38,957 nucleotides of DNA, taken from positions 1-38,957 of the forward strand of contig CAKUCW010000027.1 in the NCBI GenBank assembly GCA_934643825.1, in the 5' to 3' direction. Shown here piece by piece: positions 16,172 through 24,581 of the stretch. This DNA comes from an uncultured Clostridia bacterium. GTDB taxonomy: Bacteria > Bacillota > Clostridia > Christensenellales > Aristaeellaceae. How positions within the stretch are numbered: the first letter of the stretch is position 1; each line of letters starts with the position of its first letter. The notes below the pieces were generated by a model that did not search any database, was not told the origin of the DNA, and saw nothing but the letters and a program-made list of their open reading frames with translations. The translations under genes were made by a program, and so were the position numbers.

Positions 16172-17185
16172 TCAATAGATGCTGCCGCTGTTGACGATGG
16201 GCTGCGCATCCTTATTGCCGCAGAGAACGACCAGCAAGTTGGAAACCATCGCCGCTTTGCGTTCTTCATCCAGCACGACGACTTCGTCCTCGCTCAGCTG
16301 GTCGATCGCCATCTTGACCATGCTGACTGCGCCTTCTACAATCTTCTGGCGTGCGGCGATGATGGCGACTGCCTGCTGACGCTGGAGCATCGCCGCGGCG
16401 ATTTCGTCGGAATACGCGAGCGTCGTGATGCGGACATCCTCGATGACCAGACCCGCGTCGGCGACGCGCTGGCTCAGCTCATTCTGCATGATCTCGGAAA
16501 CCTCGCTGCTTGATCCGCGGAGGGTCTTTTCGCCGTCGTCCTCGTCGTCGCCGTCCTTCATGGAGTCATACGGATACAGGCGGGCGATGTTGCGGATGGT
16601 CGAATCGCACTGAATGGAGAGGTAATCCTCGAAATTATCGACCGCAAAGACGGCGCGGGTCGGGTCGGCGACATGCCAGATGACGACCGAACCGATGATG
16701 ATCGGGTTGCCGAGCGCGTCGTTGACCTTCTGCTTGTTGTTGTTCAGCGTGCGGGTTCTGAGCGAAATCTTCTTGCTGCCTAAATCCGTCGTATTGAGAG
16801 AAACCGAGCCGTTTTGCAGGCTGACGGAGGACGGCGCACCCTTGTTGGACGGCGCATTGGCAACGACGAACGGGTTCACGAAGTAAAAGCCCGGCGTTTT
16901 AAGCGTTCCGTAATAATTGCCGAACAGGGTCAGAACGAGCGCCTGATTGGGCGCGACGACCTTGAGCCCGGCGATGATGAAGGGGCAGACAATCCAGCTG
17001 AGGATGCCCAGAACAATCAGGGGAATGCCGTAAAAGGCGTCGGAATGGACACAGCCGAGGATAAACCCGCCGGTCAGGACGATGAACGACAGAATCAGGG
17101 CAATCATGACGGGCATGCCGTTGGCGTGCGGCGCAACGCGCTCATCCGGAACGGCGCGGAGAACGGTGGATTTCTTTTCAGACAT
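16172..17185 (-). CDS. SPFH/band 7 (stomatin/flotillin-like) membrane protein
   Basis: The 337-residue protein has two N-terminal membrane segments (about 26-46 and 52-72) followed by an SPFH domain beginning VVAPNQALVLTLFGNYYGT and containing the RTRTLNN, GNPIIIGSVVIWHV and VEDVRITTLAYSDEIAAAM (19 residues) blocks. SPFH proteins oligomerise into membrane microdomain scaffolds and often regulate membrane proteases or stress responses. An acidic insertion (KDGDDEDDGEK) interrupts the domain. The C-terminal part is helical. The start follows AAAGGAG with an eight-nt spacer. It is the first gene of an operon with an RHH protein and has a near-consensus promoter, pointing to high expression unless repressed. 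Confidence 0.9.
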   Translation of the reverse strand: MSEKKSTVLRAVPDERVAPHANGMPVMIALILSFIVLTGGFILGCVHSDAFYGIPLIVLGILSWIVCPFIIAGLKVVAPNQALVLTLFGNYYGTLKTPGFYFVNPFVVANAPSNKGAPSSVSLQNGSVSLNTTDLGSKKISLRTRTLNNNKQKVNDALGNPIIIGSVVIWHVADPTRAVFAVDNFEDYLSIQCDSTIRNIARLYPYDSMKDGDDEDDGEKTLRGSSSEVSEIMQNELSQRVADAGLVIEDVRITTLAYSDEIAAAMLQRQQAVAIIAARQKIVEGAVSMVKMAIDQLSEDEVVVLDEERKAAMVSNLLVVLCGNKDAQPIVNSGSIY

Positions 17186-17210
17186 GGCAGATGCTCCTTT
17201 CAAAGGTCGA

Positions 17211-17233
17211 AGTGATATCTTTTTGATATCACT
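17211..17233 (-). promoter_or_regulatory. Palindromic operator candidate at the SPFH operon transcription start
   Basis: AGTGATATC-ttttt-GATATCACT is a perfect 9-bp inverted repeat next to the -10 box, covering the expected transcription start. Each arm contains GATATC, itself a palindrome, which suits a pair of RHH dimers. Confidence 0.7.
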
Positions 17234-17262
17234 ATGATAAAACGATTCGGGACGATTGTCAA
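17234..17262 (-). promoter_or_regulatory. Near-consensus promoter of the SPFH-RHH operon
   Basis: On the minus strand: TTGACA (perfect), a 17-nt spacer, TATCAT. Confidence 0.9.
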
Positions 17263-17305
17263 TAGACCGATGAAAAAATTGCCCGAAAAGTTCCTGTCAG
17301 TGGGA

Positions 17306-17334
17306 TTGTCAGCCTATGCGTGCGATGCTATAAT
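17306..17334 (+). promoter_or_regulatory. Promoter of the cytoplasmic LRR gene
   Basis: TTGTCA, a 17-nt spacer and TATAAT. The transcript would start near 17341, about 27 nt before the ATG. Confidence 0.85.
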
Positions 17335-17367
17335 AAAGAACAATGTGACAATTGCGGAGGAATCGAC

Positions 17368-18495
17368 ATGCTGATGAGAAAACCACCTTTTGAGGATGAC
17401 AGAATGCTCGGTCAGGACAGCTTCAGTGCGCCTGTGGAGGGAAGCTGGCGTCCGGCGCAGAATACGCACTTTGCTTCTGCCTGCGCGATGGTGGGACGGC
17501 ATGTCATGGATTTTGCCGACAACGGAGACGGAACGCTGACCGCCGTGCGCTGCATCGACCGACAGGCGGATGATCTGGATATTCAGTTTGAGGCGGGTGC
17601 ATGCACCGTGACCGCCATTGCGCCAAGGGCGTTTGAGGGCTGTTCGGAACTGCGGCGCGTCATCCTGCCCGAAGGGCTGAAGCAGATCGGCGAGATGGCG
17701 TTCTCGGGCTGCACGCATCTGCGCCGCATCGTCATTCCGGGCGGCGTTCAGCGCGTGGGCACGCTGGCGTTTGCCAAATGCAGCCAGATGGAGCGCGTGC
17801 GCATCGAGCCGGGCGTTGTGCAGCTTGGACCGAGCAGCTTCTCCAAATGCGCGGCGCTCAAGCGCGTGGATATTCCGGACAGCGTTGTGCAGATCGGCGG
17901 CGGCGCGTTCTTTGGATGCAGCAAGGAATTGAAGCTCTATGGCGCGGAGGGAGCGCCCGCTCAGCAATATGCCAAGCTCAACGGGCTGACCTTTGATTCC
18001 CAAAGCTGGCAGGACGATGAAGAACTTGTTCTGCGGGAAGAGGAGGACGGCACGCTGACCGTCACCGGCGCAAGGCAGAGCGCACCGCACCGCATCGAGA
18101 TCCCGACGGAGCTGTGCGGCAGGAAGATCACGAAAATCGCGCCGAAGGCGTTCTTTGCCAACGGTACGCTTGAGCAGCTGGTCATCGGCGGCGGCGTAAG
18201 CGAAATCGGGGAAAGCGCGTTTTTTGGCTGCCGTCAGCTTGTCAGCGTCAGTTTTGAGCGCGGCTTGGAAAAAATCGACGACAGCGCGTTTGCGGGCTGC
18301 GAAAATCTGACGCAGGTGACGCTGCCTTGGGGCACGAGCGCCGTCGGACGGATGGCGTTTTTCGGCTGCACGCGATTGGCGTTTGTCAAGATGCCGACCA
18401 CGACGCGTGTCGCGGATTTTGCCTTTGACGGATGCGCCGCGGGGCTTCGGGTCTTTGGCGGCGTCTATGCCGGACGAATGGTGCCGGAGAAATAA
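17368..18495 (+). CDS. BspA-type leucine-rich repeat (LRR_5) protein without signal peptide
   Basis: The 375-residue protein consists of two blocks of BspA-type repeats of about 23 residues (pattern I-x-x-x-A-F-x-G-C-x-x-L-x-x-V-x-I-P), about residues 88-205 and 240-365, split by a non-repeat segment. Typical units are IAPRAFEGCSELRRVILPEG and IGEMAFSGCTHLRRIVIPGG. LRR proteins of this type bind proteins; most are surface proteins, but this one has no signal peptide, membrane segment or anchor, so it appears cytoplasmic. The start follows GGAGG; transcription starting at about 17341 excludes the earlier in-frame codon. The first 80 residues are unrelated to the repeats and not recognised. Confidence 0.85.
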   Translation: MLMRKPPFEDDRMLGQDSFSAPVEGSWRPAQNTHFASACAMVGRHVMDFADNGDGTLTAVRCIDRQADDLDIQFEAGACTVTAIAPRAFEGCSELRRVILPEGLKQIGEMAFSGCTHLRRIVIPGGVQRVGTLAFAKCSQMERVRIEPGVVQLGPSSFSKCAALKRVDIPDSVVQIGGGAFFGCSKELKLYGAEGAPAQQYAKLNGLTFDSQSWQDDEELVLREEEDGTLTVTGARQSAPHRIEIPTELCGRKITKIAPKAFFANGTLEQLVIGGGVSEIGESAFFGCRQLVSVSFERGLEKIDDSAFAGCENLTQVTLPWGTSAVGRMAFFGCTRLAFVKMPTTTRVADFAFDGCAAGLRVFGGVYAGRMVPEK

Positions 18496-18593
18496 GCACT
18501 GAAACTTCCGCGAAGCGAAGGAAGGGTGCGGGGAAAGAGGCGTGACCTGACGTGAAGCCGTTTGCTTTCATGCATGTCGGCATAAAATACAAG

Positions 18594-18633
18594 AACAGCC
18601 GGACGGAGTTTTACGCTCGATCCGGCTGTTTTT
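18594..18633 (+). terminator. Intrinsic terminator after the LRR gene
   Basis: AACAGCCGGA and TCCGGCTGTT pair around a 17-nt loop, followed by TTT. Between the LRR stop codon and here are only fragments of family A sequence. Confidence 0.85.
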
Positions 18634-18654
18634 CGTGTATGATCCATTTCGATT

Positions 18655-18878
18655 GCGGGATGTTTTACATCCTGCTCCGAAACTGCGATTTTTTGTTTGG
18701 AGTCTTAGGTTGTTCGGGATAGGTAAAAACAGACTGATTCAGAGTCAGAGGACGCTTCGCTCCCTGACTCCCGTTTTTTGGATGCTGCGCATGGAGGGTT
18801 ACGATGGGGCTGCTGCCCCAAACCCTGCTTGGGGATTTCATCCCCAAACCCCATCTCCGCTTCGCGGCGGTTTAAAGA
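18655..18878. repeat. Family A hairpin-mosaic repeat
   Basis: GCGGGATG-tttta-CATCCTGC, GAGTCAG...CTGACTC, GGGGC-tgct-GCCCC, TTGGGGAT-ttc-ATCCCCAA and CCGC-ttc-GCGG in the same order as the units at 1-340. The first large stem is GAGTCAG/CTGACTC where other copies have GAATCAG/CTGATTC, a paired change. It lies at the 3' end of the minus-strand pepT gene. Confidence 0.8.
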
Positions 18879-18883
18879 AAGTT

Positions 18884-20095
18884 TTATTCGCCCAGCATGA
18901 GGTATTCGACCATCTTTGCGCAGCAATCCATGCTCTCCACGGCGATATGCTCATACGGTCCATGGAAAGCGAATCCGCCGGTACAGAGGTTCGGCGTCGG
19001 CAGACCCATGAACGACAGGCGGCAGCCATCCGTTCCGCCGCGCACGGCTTCGATGAACGGTTTCATGCCAGCCTTTTCACAGGCATGCTTGGCGTTTTCA
19101 ATCAGTTCCATATGCGGCGCGATCTTCTCCGCCATATTATAGTAGCTATCCTTGATGGTCAGGCGAATGACCTCGCGGGCATACTTTTCGTTGATGGTCT
19201 TAGCGGCATGCTCGAGCGTCTTTTTGCGCATCTCAAACGTGGCGCGGTCATGGTCGCGGACGATATAATGCAGCTTGGCATGCTCGACGTCGCCGCTCAT
19301 ATCGCACAGGTGGAAGAAGCCCTCATAGCCTTCGGTCAGGCGCGGAATATCCGCCGCGGGGAGCAGCGCGTTGAACTCCATGGCGACCAGCGCCGCGTTA
19401 ATCATGGTATCCTTAGCGGAGCCGGGATGCACGCTCAAACCCTCGACGGCAACCTCTGCCGAGCAGGCGTTAAAGGTTTCATAGGCGATTTCGCCCTCTT
19501 CGCCGCCATCCACGGTATAGGCATACACCGCGCCGAATTTCTCGACGTCGAAGTGATCGACGCCCGCGCCGACTTCCTCATCCGGCGTGAAGGCGATACA
19601 GAGTTTTCCGTGCGGCTTCTTTTCGCTGATGATGGATTCCAGCGCGGTCATGATCTCCGCAATGCCCGCCTTATCGTCCGCGCCGAGCAGCGTCGTGCCG
19701 TCGGTGGTGATGAGGGTCATGCCCGCCAGCTTTTTGAGCGTCGGGAACGCGGCAGGGCTGAGCTTTTCGCCGCTGCCCGCGAGCAGCACATCGCCGCCGT
19801 CATAGTTTTCGATGATCTGCGGCTTTACGTTTTCGCCGGAGCAGTCCGGTGCGGTATCCATATGGGCGATGAAGCCGAGCGCAGGTCGATCTTCACAGCC
19901 CGGCGTCGCGGAAAGCCAGCCGTAGACGACACAGTTTTCATCGACATGGACATTTTCAAGACCGAGTGCCTTCAGTTCATCCACGAGCTGATGCGCCAGA
20001 TCATATTGACGCATGGAGCTGGGGACGGTTGCGGAGTCCGGATCGGAGGTTGTATAGACGGAAACATACTTGAGCAGTCGTTCATAGGCACGCAT
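18884..20095 (-). CDS. pepT: Peptidase T (tripeptide aminopeptidase, M20B)
   Basis: The 403-residue zinc exopeptidase releases the N-terminal residue of tripeptides in the cytoplasm. M20 marks: HMDTAPD with metal ligand His78 and Asp80, GADDKAG with bridging Asp140, PDEEVG with catalytic Glu173 and metal ligand Glu174, VDGG with Asp196, and the C-terminal GGFAFHGPYEH carrying the last His ligand. Length and the whole sequence fit PepT closely. The start follows AAAGGAG. Its promoter lies just upstream, and it is monocistronic. It probably supports peptide use as a carbon and nitrogen source. Confidence 0.95.
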   Translation of the reverse strand: MRAYERLLKYVSVYTTSDPDSATVPSSMRQYDLAHQLVDELKALGLENVHVDENCVVYGWLSATPGCEDRPALGFIAHMDTAPDCSGENVKPQIIENYDGGDVLLAGSGEKLSPAAFPTLKKLAGMTLITTDGTTLLGADDKAGIAEIMTALESIISEKKPHGKLCIAFTPDEEVGAGVDHFDVEKFGAVYAYTVDGGEEGEIAYETFNACSAEVAVEGLSVHPGSAKDTMINAALVAMEFNALLPAADIPRLTEGYEGFFHLCDMSGDVEHAKLHYIVRDHDRATFEMRKKTLEHAAKTINEKYAREVIRLTIKDSYYNMAEKIAPHMELIENAKHACEKAGMKPFIEAVRGGTDGCRLSFMGLPTPNLCTGGFAFHGPYEHIAVESMDCCAKMVEYLMLGE

Positions 20096-20131
20096 GGGAT
20101 TCGCTCTCCTTTATTTTTACTGGATAGGAGT

Positions 20132-20140
20132 ATTATAGCA
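20132..20140 (-). promoter_or_regulatory. Extended -10 promoter of pepT
   Basis: TGCTATAAT on the minus strand, about 37 nt before the start codon; the -35 region is weak. Confidence 0.7.
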
Positions 20141-20163
20141 GGTTTTGGAAGCATACGAAAGGG

Positions 20164-20205
20164 CAAAAAGAATGCCGCGCAGGCGAAAGCCCACGCGGCG
20201 AAAAA
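20164..20205 (-). terminator. Intrinsic terminator of the AEC permease gene
   Basis: On the minus strand GCCGCGTGGGC pairs with GCCTGCGCGGC (two wobbles) around TTTC, then a T-rich tail. Confidence 0.85.
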
Positions 20206-20221
20206 ACTTGAGAAAGGGGGA

Positions 20222-21142
20222 TCAGCCCAGCCCCACAAGGCTCATCACCGTGACCAGCAGCGGCATGGTAACGCCGCTGAGCAGGGTGGTGACGATGACG
20301 GCGTGAGAAGACGTCATATCTTCCGGCGTATAGATGTCGGAAAGCATGCTGCAATTGCTTGCGATCGGCATGGCGGCGGAGATGACGCAGATTCCCGCCA
20401 GCATGCGGTTGATGGGCACGATCATTGACAGACCGATGAAGACGAGCGGCATGATGATCAGGCGCAGCAGCGCAACGCGATACAGGCGCGGCTTGGAGAA
20501 CGCGGCACGGATATCGCTGTGCGCAAGGGACGAACCGATGATCATCATCGCCATCGGCGTGGTGATGGCGCCGATGGAGGATATCGCGCTTTCCACCGGC
20601 GCGGGCAGATGCCAGCCGGTCAGACCGAAGAGCAACGCGATGAGCGCGGAAACGACGCCGGGGTTAATCAGCTGCTTGAAGTTGATGCTTCCGTTGCCGT
20701 CCAGCAGCATGACGCCGTATGTGAACACGAGGAAGTTGAACACGAGCATGAACATCGACAGCATCGCGACGCCTTCCACGCCATAGAGCGCCTGAATGAT
20801 CGGGATGCCCATGAAGCCCAGATTGGTGAACACGAGCAGCAGCTGGTCAAGGTTTCGCTCTGTCTTGGGCGTCGGAACGACGCGCACGAGGACAGCCGCC
20901 AGCACGATCATCAGCGCAAAGAACGCGACGCTCACGCCGAGGGCGACGACCATGTCGCTCGGCGCACCGCCGCTTTGCAAAACGGCTGACACGATGCAGC
21001 AGGGGAACGCGGTGCTTAAAACCAGAGAAGAGAGCTTCCGACGGAAATCCGGCGAGATCAGCCCGGCGCGGGCGGAAACATAGCCCGCGAAAATCATGAC
21101 AAACAGAGAAATCATCTGAAAAATAATTCCGGAAACAGCCAT
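20222..21142 (-). CDS. AEC (auxin efflux carrier) family permease
   Basis: The 306-residue protein has about ten membrane helices in two halves with the AEC pattern: an N-terminal IFQMISLFVMIFAGYVSARA helix, a central LLLVFTNLGFMGIPIIQALY block with the family's N-x-G-F-M-G-x-P motif, and a C-terminal CVISAAMPIASNCSMLSDIY block (A-M-P-x-A-S-N). Clostridial AEC proteins export or take up small organic acids such as malate or lactate; the substrate here is unknown. The start follows GGAGGACATTTTT; an in-frame opening upstream runs through the promoter. It is monocistronic and divergent from dnaX. Confidence 0.88.
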   Translation of the reverse strand: MAVSGIIFQMISLFVMIFAGYVSARAGLISPDFRRKLSSLVLSTAFPCCIVSAVLQSGGAPSDMVVALGVSVAFFALMIVLAAVLVRVVPTPKTERNLDQLLLVFTNLGFMGIPIIQALYGVEGVAMLSMFMLVFNFLVFTYGVMLLDGNGSINFKQLINPGVVSALIALLFGLTGWHLPAPVESAISSIGAITTPMAMMIIGSSLAHSDIRAAFSKPRLYRVALLRLIIMPLVFIGLSMIVPINRMLAGICVISAAMPIASNCSMLSDIYTPEDMTSSHAVIVTTLLSGVTMPLLVTVMSLVGLG

Positions 21143-21184
21143 AAAAATGTCCTCCACAAAGAGAATTGGTGAAACACGGTTGCT

Positions 21185-21213
21185 ATTGTACACCCGCAGC
21201 GGGTGGTTGTAAA
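21185..21213 (-). promoter_or_regulatory. Promoter of the AEC permease gene
   Basis: On the minus strand: TTTACA, a 17-nt spacer, TACAAT. Its -35 box lies on the same bases as that of the dnaX promoter. Confidence 0.75.
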
Positions 21214-21235
21214 GTGATTGTTTTTGTGATATGCT
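21207..21235 (+). promoter_or_regulatory. Promoter of dnaX
   Basis: TTGTAA, a 17-nt spacer and TATGCT, placing transcription about 30 nt before the ATG. Confidence 0.6.
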
Positions 21236-21272
21236 AGGTTTCAGCGAAAAGGTCATTTCTGGGAGGAATATC

Positions 21273-22919
21273 ATGGGGTATCAGGCACTGTACCGCCGCT
21301 ATCGCCCGACGCGGTTTGAGGATTTTGTCGGTCAGGAGGCGGTCATCAAAACGCTCCGCAGCCAGATTATGAGCGGGCGCATCGCGCATGCGTATCTGTT
21401 TTGCGGCACACGCGGAACGGGCAAAACCTCGACGGCGAAGGTGCTGGCGCGTGCGGTCAACTGCGAACATCCGGAAAACGGCGATCCCTGCGGCGTCTGC
21501 CCGACGTGTCAGGCGCTGGCGGATGAAAACAGTCTGGACATTTTGGAAATCGACGCGGCGAGCAACAACGGCGTCGATGAGATTCGCGACCTGCGCGAAA
21601 AGGTGAAATATCCGCCGCAGACCGGACGCTATCGCGTGTACATCATCGACGAGGTTCACATGCTCTCGCAGGGCGCGTTCAACGCGCTGCTCAAGACCTT
21701 GGAGGAGCCGCCTGCCTACGTCGTCTTCATTCTGGCGACGACCGAGCCGCAGAAGCTCCCGGCAACCATCCTTTCTCGCTGCCAGCGGTTTGACTTTGGG
21801 CGCATCCCCGCGCATCAGATTGTGGAGCGCCTGCGCGTGGCATTGCAGGAGGGCGAGATCCGCGCCGAGGATGCGGCGCTGGCACGCATCGCCCGTGCGG
21901 CGGAGGGCGGCATGCGTGATGCGTGGTCCATCATGGACATGTGCCTTTCCTATGCGCAGGAAGAGGACGGCGGCTTGACGGAGGCGCTCGTGCTTCGTGT
22001 GCTGGGCGCGGCGGACAAGAGCTTCCTCTTTGACTTTGCGGACAAGCTGATTTCTTCGGATGCGCCCGGCGTGCTGGGCATGATTGACGAGATGATGCGC
22101 AAAGGACGCGAGGTTCAGGTGTTCGTCCGCGATGTGAGCGCCCATCTGCGTGCGCTGATGCTGGCGGATATCTGCTCTGAGGAGCAGCTCGCCCAGCTGC
22201 TGGAGGTCACGCAGGAGGACGCGGCGCAGTACATCGGGCAGGCGAAACGCGCTTCGCATACGCGGCTGATGCGCATGCTCGATCTGTTTTTGGACAGCGA
22301 AACGGATATGAAATGGGCGGCACAGCCGCGGTTCGCGCTGGAAACCGCCGCGCTTCGCGCCTGTGCGCCGGAGGAAACGGTTCAGCTGGAAGCGCTGATT
22401 GCCCGTGTGGATGAGCTGGAACGCAAGCTGCGCGAGGGCGTTGTCGCCGCTGCGCCGGCAAAGAGCAGAGCGAAAGCCGCCGCCGAGCCTGAACGGGAGG
22501 AACCCGCTCCCGCGCCCATTGCGCAGAGCGCTCCGCAGGGCGCAGACCCCGAGGCAGAGCGCATCTGGCAGGACGCTCTGCGTCAGGCAAAGCAGAAGCC
22601 GCAGATTTACGGCATGCTGCGCTTCGGCAGGCTGGTTTCCGGAGAAAATGGCTTGTTTACCGTCGTTTATCCCAAGGCGACGGGCGCGGCATACGTCAAG
22701 ATGTTCTCCATCAAGGAAAAGAATGAAGAAGTCGCGGCGTATCTGACGGCGGCGGCGGGCTATCCATGCACGTTCCGCGCTGCTATCGAGGGAACGGTTC
22801 AGGAATCGGATAAGGCTGTTCTGGCTGCCCAAAAGGAAGCCAAGCAGCAGGCGGAAAACAATTTGAACAAGGTATTTGAAATGTTCGGACGAGAGAATGT
22901 GAGGGTCAGCGATGAGTGA
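21273..22919 (+). CDS. dnaX: DNA polymerase III subunits gamma/tau
   Basis: The 548-residue AAA+ clamp-loader subunit has all family marks: Walker A GTRGTGKT (45-52), a zinc-binding cysteine set (Cys64, 73, 76, 79), Walker B DEVH (126-129) and the SRC arginine-finger motif (168-170) in TEPQKLPATILSRCQRF. A Pro/Ala/Glu-rich linker (about 400-435) leads to the tau-type C-terminal domain. The start follows GGGAGGAATATC. Its stop overlaps the next gene, a glucosidase, by eight nt; in most Clostridia ybaB and recR follow dnaX, so this neighbour is unusual. I saw no clear frameshift signal for a separate gamma form. Confidence 0.95.
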   Translation: MGYQALYRRYRPTRFEDFVGQEAVIKTLRSQIMSGRIAHAYLFCGTRGTGKTSTAKVLARAVNCEHPENGDPCGVCPTCQALADENSLDILEIDAASNNGVDEIRDLREKVKYPPQTGRYRVYIIDEVHMLSQGAFNALLKTLEEPPAYVVFILATTEPQKLPATILSRCQRFDFGRIPAHQIVERLRVALQEGEIRAEDAALARIARAAEGGMRDAWSIMDMCLSYAQEEDGGLTEALVLRVLGAADKSFLFDFADKLISSDAPGVLGMIDEMMRKGREVQVFVRDVSAHLRALMLADICSEEQLAQLLEVTQEDAAQYIGQAKRASHTRLMRMLDLFLDSETDMKWAAQPRFALETAALRACAPEETVQLEALIARVDELERKLREGVVAAAPAKSRAKAAAEPEREEPAPAPIAQSAPQGADPEAERIWQDALRQAKQKPQIYGMLRFGRLVSGENGLFTVVYPKATGAAYVKMFSIKEKNEEVAAYLTAAAGYPCTFRAAIEGTVQESDKAVLAAQKEAKQQAENNLNKVFEMFGRENVRVSDE

Positions 22920-24558
22920 TTGGTTCAAGCGTGCAGTTGTTTATCAGGTTTATCCCAAGAGCTTTATGGACGCCAACGGCGACGGTATCGGCGATCTGCG
23001 CGGCGTGACGGAAAAGCTCGATTACATTCATGAGCTGGGTGCGAATGTCATCTGGCTCAACCCCATTTACAAGAATTCCGGCGTGGACGGCGGATACGAC
23101 ATCAGCGATTACCGCGCCATCGCTCCGGAATTCGGCACGATGGAGGACTTTGACGAGCTGCTCCGTCAGGCGCATGCGCGGGGCATCCGCATCATCATGG
23201 ATCTGGTGGTCAACCACACGTCTACGGAACATGCGTGGTTCAAGGAATCCAGAGCCGACAAGGATAATCCAAAGCGCGATTTCTATGTCTGGCGTCCGCC
23301 GTTTGAGGGCGGCGTGCCGAACGGCGAGCGAAGTGTCTTCTCCGGAAGCGCATGGGAGAAGGACGAAGCGACCGGCGAGTATTATCTGCACATGTTTGCC
23401 AAAGAGCAGGCAGACCTCAACTGGCACAATGAGCAGGTGCGCCAAAGCGTATACGATATGATGCGTTGGTGGCTGGATAAGGGCATTGACGGCTTCCGCA
23501 TGGACGTCATCGACATGATTGCCAAGCCGGAGGAAGCCCTCGCCAGCGACGGCGGGCCGCACCGCAATGTTTCGACCGGACCGAAGGAGCATCTGTATCT
23601 GCGGGAGATGAACCGCGAGGTGCTGAGCCGTTACGACACGATGACCGTCGGCGAAACGAGCAGCGCAACGGTTGAATCCGCGGCGGATTATGCGAATCTG
23701 GACGGAAGCGAGCTGAGCATGATCTTCCAGTTCCAGCATGTGAGCGTGGACGAAGCGCCGAAGTACAAGTGGTGCACCGATCCGCTGTATCTGCCCAAGC
23801 TCAAGCGCGTTTTTGACAAATGGGAAACCGGACTGTACGGCAAGGCGTGGAACAGCCTGTATTGGAATAACCACGACCAGCCGCGCATCGTGTCCCGTTT
23901 TGGATGCGACAGCGATGAAGCCAGCCGCGTGCGCAGCGCCAAAATGCTCGGCGCATGCCTGCACATGATGCAGGGCACGCCGTACATCTATCAGGGTGAA
24001 GAGCTGGGCATGACCAATTACCCGATGAAGAGCATCGACGAGAGTCTGGACGTGGAATCCATCAACGCTTATCACGAGCTGGTCGAGGAAAAGCACGAGA
24101 TGACGCCCGAGCAGATGATGGCGTGCATCCGCCGCAAAGGGCGCGACAATGCACGTACGCCGATGCAGTGGACGGCGGAGAAGAACGCGGGCTTCACGCA
24201 GGGCGAATCGTGGATGCCGGTCAATCCGAATCACACGGTCATCAACGCGCAGGCGCAGGTCGGCGACCCGGATTCCGTTTTCAGCTTTTATCAGAAGCTG
24301 ATTCGGATTCGTCAGGAATACGACGTGGTGATTGACGGCAGGTTTGAGATGCTGATGCCCGAAGACGAGCAGGTCTTCGCCTATCTGCGCGACGACGGCA
24401 GGCAGAAGCTGCTGGTTGTCTGCAACTTCTCCGGCGAGGAAGCCGTTTTGGATGAGAACGCGAGAGGGACGGGCGAGGTTCTGCTGTGCAACTACGATGA
24501 AATCGGCGCGGCAGAAACGCTTCGTCCGTGGGAAGCCAGAATTGTGCTGGTATCATAA
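22912..24558 (+). CDS. GH13 alpha-glucosidase, oligo-1,6-glucosidase type
   Basis: The 548-residue glycoside hydrolase family 13 (subfamily 31 type) enzyme cleaves alpha-glucosidic bonds at non-reducing ends of oligosaccharides. Visible: calcium loop DANGDGIGDL (20-29), DLVVNHTS (97-104), nucleophile Asp198 in GFRMDVID, acid/base Glu248 in VGETSS and the transition-state pair His321-Asp322 in NNHDQP. Val199 after the nucleophile is the mark of alpha-1,6 specificity (isomaltose-type) rather than alpha-1,4, which has Thr. No signal peptide, so it acts in the cytoplasm on imported sugars. Its ATG lies inside the end of dnaX, so translation is probably coupled. No sugar transporter or regulator is adjacent. 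Confidence 0.92.
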   Translation: MSDWFKRAVVYQVYPKSFMDANGDGIGDLRGVTEKLDYIHELGANVIWLNPIYKNSGVDGGYDISDYRAIAPEFGTMEDFDELLRQAHARGIRIIMDLVVNHTSTEHAWFKESRADKDNPKRDFYVWRPPFEGGVPNGERSVFSGSAWEKDEATGEYYLHMFAKEQADLNWHNEQVRQSVYDMMRWWLDKGIDGFRMDVIDMIAKPEEALASDGGPHRNVSTGPKEHLYLREMNREVLSRYDTMTVGETSSATVESAADYANLDGSELSMIFQFQHVSVDEAPKYKWCTDPLYLPKLKRVFDKWETGLYGKAWNSLYWNNHDQPRIVSRFGCDSDEASRVRSAKMLGACLHMMQGTPYIYQGEELGMTNYPMKSIDESLDVESINAYHELVEEKHEMTPEQMMACIRRKGRDNARTPMQWTAEKNAGFTQGESWMPVNPNHTVINAQAQVGDPDSVFSFYQKLIRIRQEYDVVIDGRFEMLMPEDEQVFAYLRDDGRQKLLVVCNFSGEEAVLDENARGTGEVLLCNYDEIGAAETLRPWEARIVLVS

Positions 24559-24581
24559 AGCGAAAACAAGCTGAAAAAAAT

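Noticed and set aside
18635..20428. A 597-codon plus-strand frame opposite pepT
   Set aside because: Antisense to the certain pepT gene and crosses its promoter and a terminator.
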